Source: Ornithinibacillus gellani
GTDB lineage: Bacteria; Bacillota; Bacilli; Bacillales; Amphibacillaceae
Direction of reading: 5' to 3'
DNA length: 64,000 nucleotides
Assembly (NCBI RefSeq): GCF_003730295.1
Contig: NZ_QTSZ01000053.1
Span: forward strand, 1-64,000
A program made the translations under genes and the position numbers. The notes under the pieces are model-generated. The model saw only the letters and a program-made list of their open reading frames with translations, was not told the origin of the DNA and ran no database searches. Below, one piece after another: positions 60,773 to 64,000 of this stretch (position 1 is the first letter of the stretch; each line of letters begins with the position of its first letter).

Positions 60773-61390
60773 TCAGGAATGAAACCAACCTTTTTCTTTG
60801 AAGCGGGTGATTGCTTCAATTCGATTGCTTACTTGCAGTTTGTCCAGGATCAGCGACATATAGTTACGGACGGTGCCATGTGATAGATGAAGGGTTTCTG
60901 CCACTTCTTTCGTTGTCATTCCTTGCGACACAAGTGCCAGAACTTCATTTTCTCTTTCCGTTAATGGATTTTCCAGTAAATCATCTCCGTCAGCATAAAC
61001 CATATCTACTAATTCAGGCGCATATATCCAGCGATTGTTCATGATGCTATGGATTGCGGCAAATAATTCTTCAATTGGACTGTCTTTTAATAAATAGCCG
61101 CGAACACCCGCTTTTCGTGCACGTTCAAAATATCCTGTACGGGCAAACGTAGTTAGTATAATGATTTTGCATGACTCCTGACGTAATGCTTCGGCAGCAT
61201 CTAGGCCATTTTTTACAGGCATTTCAATATCCATAATGCATATGTCTGGTTTAAATTCCTTTACAAGGGAGATAGCTTCCTCACCGTTCGCTGCCGTACC
61301 AACTACCTCGAAATCTTCTTCCATATTTAACAAAGAGCTAAGTGCTCCTAGCAGCATCCCTTGATCCTCCGCAATAACGATTCGAATCAT
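60773..61390 (-). CDS. desR: Response regulator DesR
   Basis: This 205-residue NarL/LuxR-type regulator has a receiver domain with the phosphorylated D54 (CIMDIEMP) and K at the usual place (LLKDSP), and a C-terminal helix-turn-helix (MTTKEVAETLHLSHGTVRNY). It is co-translated with desK (4-base overlap). In B. subtilis DesR-P activates des when membranes become rigid. Order and sequence match that system. Confidence 0.93.
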   Translation of the reverse strand: MIRIVIAEDQGMLLGALSSLLNMEEDFEVVGTAANGEEAISLVKEFKPDICIMDIEMPVKNGLDAAEALRQESCKIIILTTFARTGYFERARKAGVRGYLLKDSPIEELFAAIHSIMNNRWIYAPELVDMVYADGDDLLENPLTERENEVLALVSQGMTTKEVAETLHLSHGTVRNYMSLILDKLQVSNRIEAITRFKEKGWFHS

Positions 61391-62523
61391 TCGCTTTCAC
61401 CCCCCATAATATTTGTCAACACGATTGGAATAGTTATCGTAAGCCGCGTGCCATGATTTTCTTTTATTTGTAAGTGCCCATTTACAAATTCCAATCGTTC
61501 TCGCATGCCTTGCAAGCCGCTCCCGGGCAGTTGAGCACCATTTCCGGATATACCGATACCATCATCCTGGACATGCATGATAAAAGCATCCGCTTGTTGT
61601 TCAAAAACGATATCACAAGTTTGACTAAAGCTATGCTTCACTATGTTGGTAACTGCCTCCTTTAAGCACATGCTTAATACATTTTCTGTAATAGGGGGCA
61701 TTGGAAGCAATGTATCTTCACCATGGATGGTCAATTGGATGTCAGCTGCCCGTAATACCTGTTTGATTCGAACCATTTCTTCTGGCAACTTTCTGGAACG
61801 CATATTCGATACGAGCTCACGTACTTCCTTTAGAGCAGTGCTGGCAGTTACGCGTATATCCTGTATTTCTTGTTTGGCTTTTTCAGGATTGGCGCTGATT
61901 AATCGATGAACCAAATCACTTTTTAATCCAATCAATGATAATTTCTGCCCTAGCGTATCATGTAAATCACGTGCAATGCGCTGTCTTTCTTCAAAGACGA
62001 TTAGCTCAGATATTCGTTCATTTGCTACCGCAAGCTGTCCCTCTAACTGTTCACGATTGTTTCGATTGTATAAATGAAAAGGAAGCAAAATGATTCCAAT
62101 CAAGCTTAGCGTAATAAAGTGAACTTGGGGTAAAAATAATTCAATATCTATAATGAATCCAGTTGTGACTGCACCAACTGTAGAGATAATGTGAAGACCA
62201 TACATGATAAAAAAGCCTGTCGTACTACGAATGTTTCCAATGAAAAATGCGGTAAACAAAGCAAAATAAACAAAACCAAATAGCAAGGTCATCACGATAT
62301 TAATCATCATTTCAAAACTAAGCCACATATAGACAAGACCACTTTTAGATTTAAAGGAAAAAATATAGGAAAGAAAAAATAATGTCAATAATGTAATCCC
62401 AATGGATACTTCAAAAGGGGAAGAGGATCGGAATATAAAAAAGAATGGCAGAAAACAAAAGATAATCCATGTATAAATACTGAGCCATGGATTTCTAGGG
62501 AAAATACTATACCATTTATGCAT
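61387..62523 (-). CDS. desK: Membrane thermosensor histidine kinase DesK
   Basis: This protein of about 378 residues has about five membrane helices in the first 155 residues, then a coiled linker and the HisKA_3 motif ERQRIARDLHDTLGQKLSLI, with the phospho-acceptor His at 188, the same number as in B. subtilis DesK. HATPase motifs (KEAVTNIVKHS; DDGIGI; GLQGMRERLE) are intact. I start at ATG 62523 with CAGGTG upstream; GTG 62532 is an alternative. It senses membrane thickness and fluidity. Confidence 0.92.
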   Translation of the reverse strand: MHKWYSIFPRNPWLSIYTWIIFCFLPFFFIFRSSSPFEVSIGITLLTLFFLSYIFSFKSKSGLVYMWLSFEMMINIVMTLLFGFVYFALFTAFFIGNIRSTTGFFIMYGLHIISTVGAVTTGFIIDIELFLPQVHFITLSLIGIILLPFHLYNRNNREQLEGQLAVANERISELIVFEERQRIARDLHDTLGQKLSLIGLKSDLVHRLISANPEKAKQEIQDIRVTASTALKEVRELVSNMRSRKLPEEMVRIKQVLRAADIQLTIHGEDTLLPMPPITENVLSMCLKEAVTNIVKHSFSQTCDIVFEQQADAFIMHVQDDGIGISGNGAQLPGSGLQGMRERLEFVNGHLQIKENHGTRLTITIPIVLTNIMGGESE

Positions 62524-62606
62524 CCTATTCACCTGCTTTCCTGTAACTATTCCATTGTAGCACCTAGACAGTTAAACAGCCATCACGGATTGGATGGCTG
62601 TTGGGC

Positions 62607-62766
62607 TTTATCACAGATTAACTGGCTGTAAGCCCCCCCACATCAAGCATAATTGTTGATATCAAGAATGGTAAGTGGTGGATCAACAGCCAGTAAAGGC
62701 CTGATTGGTTCAACTAACAATCAGTGGGGAAGTGCAAAAGCCCCCACAGATTGAAGTTTCACTTTA
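62607..62766 (+). repeat. ~160-bp hairpin-rich dispersed element, copy D
   Basis: This is a full copy, from CTTTATCACAGATTAACTGG to TGAAGTTTCACTTTA. Its last TTTA includes the minus-strand stop codon (TAA) of des at 62766-62764. It fills most of the gap between des and desK. Confidence 0.88.
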
Positions 62767-63825
62767 TTTCGTTTGGATTCTTGTTGATGTTGCTGATTTT
62801 ATCGCTGTTTTAATCGATAATGCAGAACGTTTTTTCCGTTGATGGAAGTCTTTGAAGGTTATAAACGCTTTTTGTTCTGGATCATATAAACGATAGCGCA
62901 AGGAATCCAAGCTTGTTTTGATTGTAATGGTCGTTGCGTATTGCAGTGGCGGTGTAGATTCATGCGCCGCTTCTAAATGGTAATTGGGTACACGTGGTGC
63001 CAAATGATGGACATGGTGATACCCGATATTGCCGCTCAACCATTGTAAAATTTTTGGAAGCTGATAGTAGGAGCTTCCATCTACAGCAGCTTTTACATAA
63101 TTCCATTCAGACTCTTCTTCAAAATAAGAGTCCTCAAAGGTATGTTGAATATAAAATAACCAAATTCCAAGTGCTGCTGCAACATATAACGAAATGCCAT
63201 GGACTAGTAATACTGCTTGCCAACCTAACGTCCAGACTAACGTTGCAAATATAATCACCAGTGCTACATTAATAAAATAGGTATTATACTTTTCTTTTTT
63301 TCTAGCATCTTTTCGATTGATCCGGTTGGAAACGAGTACCAAGTATAGTGGGCCAAGTCCGAACATAACGAATGGATTACGATACAGTCGGTAAGCGAGT
63401 TTTTGCCATTTGGTTGCACTGTCATATTCAGCAACCGTCATCACCCAAATATCACCGACTCCACGTTTATCCAGATTGGAGCTTGATGCGTGATGAATTG
63501 CATGCTCCCTTTTCCACTTTTCATATGGAAATAATGTAATAATCCCCGTAATGGTGCCAAGTAAATTGTTTTTCTTGCTATTTTGGTAAAAGGACCCATG
63601 TGTACAATCATGAAAAATAATAAAGCTTCGGACGATAAAACCAGAGGCAACCAAAGCGAGACCGATTGTTAACCAGACAGAAATAGATAGGCTAAGGTAA
63701 GCGGCAGTCCAAAGTAATAATAGTGGTGGAATGGTATTGAATAGTTGTACTGTACTTTTTTTAAGATTGGCGTGTGCAAATGGTTTTACACTTTTATGAA
63801 GAGAAACCGTTTTTTCCTTTGACAT
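62764..63825 (-). CDS. des: Membrane phospholipid desaturase Des
   Basis: This protein of about 353 residues has four or more membrane helices and the three histidine boxes of acyl-lipid desaturases: HDCTHGSF, HAIHHASS and HHVHHLAP. Its size equals B. subtilis Des (delta-5 desaturase), which makes cis double bonds in membrane lipids after cold shock. It heads des-desK-desR. ATG 63825 has GGAGG upstream. Its stop codon lies inside the terminal bases of repeat copy D, so the extreme C-terminus may have been altered. Confidence 0.93.
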   Translation of the reverse strand: MSKEKTVSLHKSVKPFAHANLKKSTVQLFNTIPPLLLLWTAAYLSLSISVWLTIGLALVASGFIVRSFIIFHDCTHGSFYQNSKKNNLLGTITGIITLFPYEKWKREHAIHHASSSNLDKRGVGDIWVMTVAEYDSATKWQKLAYRLYRNPFVMFGLGPLYLVLVSNRINRKDARKKEKYNTYFINVALVIIFATLVWTLGWQAVLLVHGISLYVAAALGIWLFYIQHTFEDSYFEEESEWNYVKAAVDGSSYYQLPKILQWLSGNIGYHHVHHLAPRVPNYHLEAAHESTPPLQYATTITIKTSLDSLRYRLYDPEQKAFITFKDFHQRKKRSALSIKTAIKSATSTRIQTK

Positions 63826-63857
63826 ACATTCAGCCTCCAAAATATTTTCTCTTCATC

Positions 63858-63863
63858 ATTATA
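63858..63863 (-). promoter_or_regulatory. -10 box of the des promoter
   Basis: TATAAT on the minus strand has no good -35 box 17 bases away, as expected of a promoter that needs an activator such as DesR. Confidence 0.55.
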
Positions 63864-63892
63864 AAGAAAAAATAGGAAGCTGATTAGACACA

Positions 63893-63923
63893 GATGTCAT
63901 GACTTACACCTGACAAATGTCAT
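63893..63923. promoter_or_regulatory. Probable DesR binding region
   Basis: GATGTCATGACTTACACCTG followed by ACAAATGTCATC holds two TGTCAT elements, 21 bases apart, and a TGACA. TGTCAT-type repeats lie at the same distance upstream of B. subtilis des. Confidence 0.6.
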
Positions 63924-63932
63924 CTTTTTCGG

Positions 63933-63968
63933 AAAAAAATCCACTCGCATGGAAAATTGCGAATGGAT
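63933..63968 (-). terminator. Minus-strand terminator of a gene beyond the right edge
   Basis: On the minus strand ATCCATTCGCA pairs with TGCGAGTGGAT (one G-T pair) and is followed by TTTTTT. It marks the end of an upstream minus-strand unit off the window. Confidence 0.7.
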
Positions 63969-64000
63969 GATCCTTGTCAGAGAGACAGGTATCGTGATAG

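Noticed and set aside
63969-64000. Possible gene at the right edge
   Set aside because: The remaining 30 bases are too short to judge; only the minus-strand terminator before it is supported.

Overview
The window looks like chromosome of a low-GC Gram-positive bacterium of the Bacillaceae, probably in the Oceanobacillus/Virgibacillus/Lentibacillus neighbourhood. The grounds are strong AGGAGG-type ribosome binding sites, frequent TTG and GTG starts, sigma-A promoters, many rho-independent terminators, and several blocks that match Bacillus subtilis arrangements (des-desK-desR, CsoR-controlled copZ/copA, an MhqR-type quinone-stress block, hmp, CzrA-type regulator). There is no rRNA, tRNA, CRISPR array or intact prophage.

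Layout. 1-760: the edge of an IS3-family element, two Nudix gene fragments and two tandem copies of a ~160-bp hairpin-rich repeat. 760-9400: a metal block with a histidine phosphatase, a CzrA-type sensor and a P1B-4 metal ATPase under two matching operators, then a copper block (copZ alone; copZ-copA-csoR) with three CsoR-type operators, plus a His-rich protein and a glutaredoxin-like protein. 9.6-15.4 kb: flavohaemoglobin, conserved unknowns, a CNNM/CBS membrane protein and a DUF2975/HTH pair. 16-19.2 kb (minus strand): Fur-box-controlled siderophore ATPase, a thioredoxin-reductase-like flavoprotein and a UbiA-family prenyltransferase. 19.3-34 kb: GNATs, small kinases, an ECF sigma/anti-sigma pair, EcsC, DinB, a run of small nucleotidyl/phosphotransferase-like enzymes and Nudix proteins. 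34-44.4 kb: NERD protein, VOC proteins, S66 peptidase, two beta-lactamase-fold serine hydrolases, AAC(6')-like GNAT, kinase-like protein, RlmA-like methyltransferase. 44.4-45.9 kb: an AT-rich graveyard of broken genes ending in a variant repeat. 46-48.9 kb: a second copper operon in the order csoR-copA-copZ. 49-53.9 kb: methyltransferase, nucleotidyltransferase and the MhqR-like block. 54-60 kb: pepF and a T-box-controlled, mupirocin-resistance-type (IleS2) isoleucyl-tRNA synthetase. 60-64 kb: a phospholipase-C-like protein and, on the minus strand, des-desK-desR for membrane fluidity.

The most unusual material is non-coding. Four intergenic tandem arrays (about 15.55, 35.13, 40.51 and 56.05 kb; 34 units in all) share one 52-bp unit built around an imperfect palindrome; the first array is inverted relative to the others. 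A dispersed ~130-160-bp element (five copies plus one divergent variant in six places, two of them tandem pairs) starts TTTATC, ends GTTTCACTTTA and contains two mutually exclusive hairpins; it sits inside a broken Nudix gene, at the stop codon of des and beside another broken gene, as expected of a small non-autonomous mobile element. A third, degenerate 50-bp repeat lies at about 21.1-21.3 kb.

Functionally the window is rich in stress handling: copper and divalent-metal efflux, nitric oxide (Hmp), quinones (MhqR block), iron starvation (Fur), cold (Des) and antibiotic-modifying-enzyme folds. All assignments come from reading the sequence and motif recognition; no database search was run.
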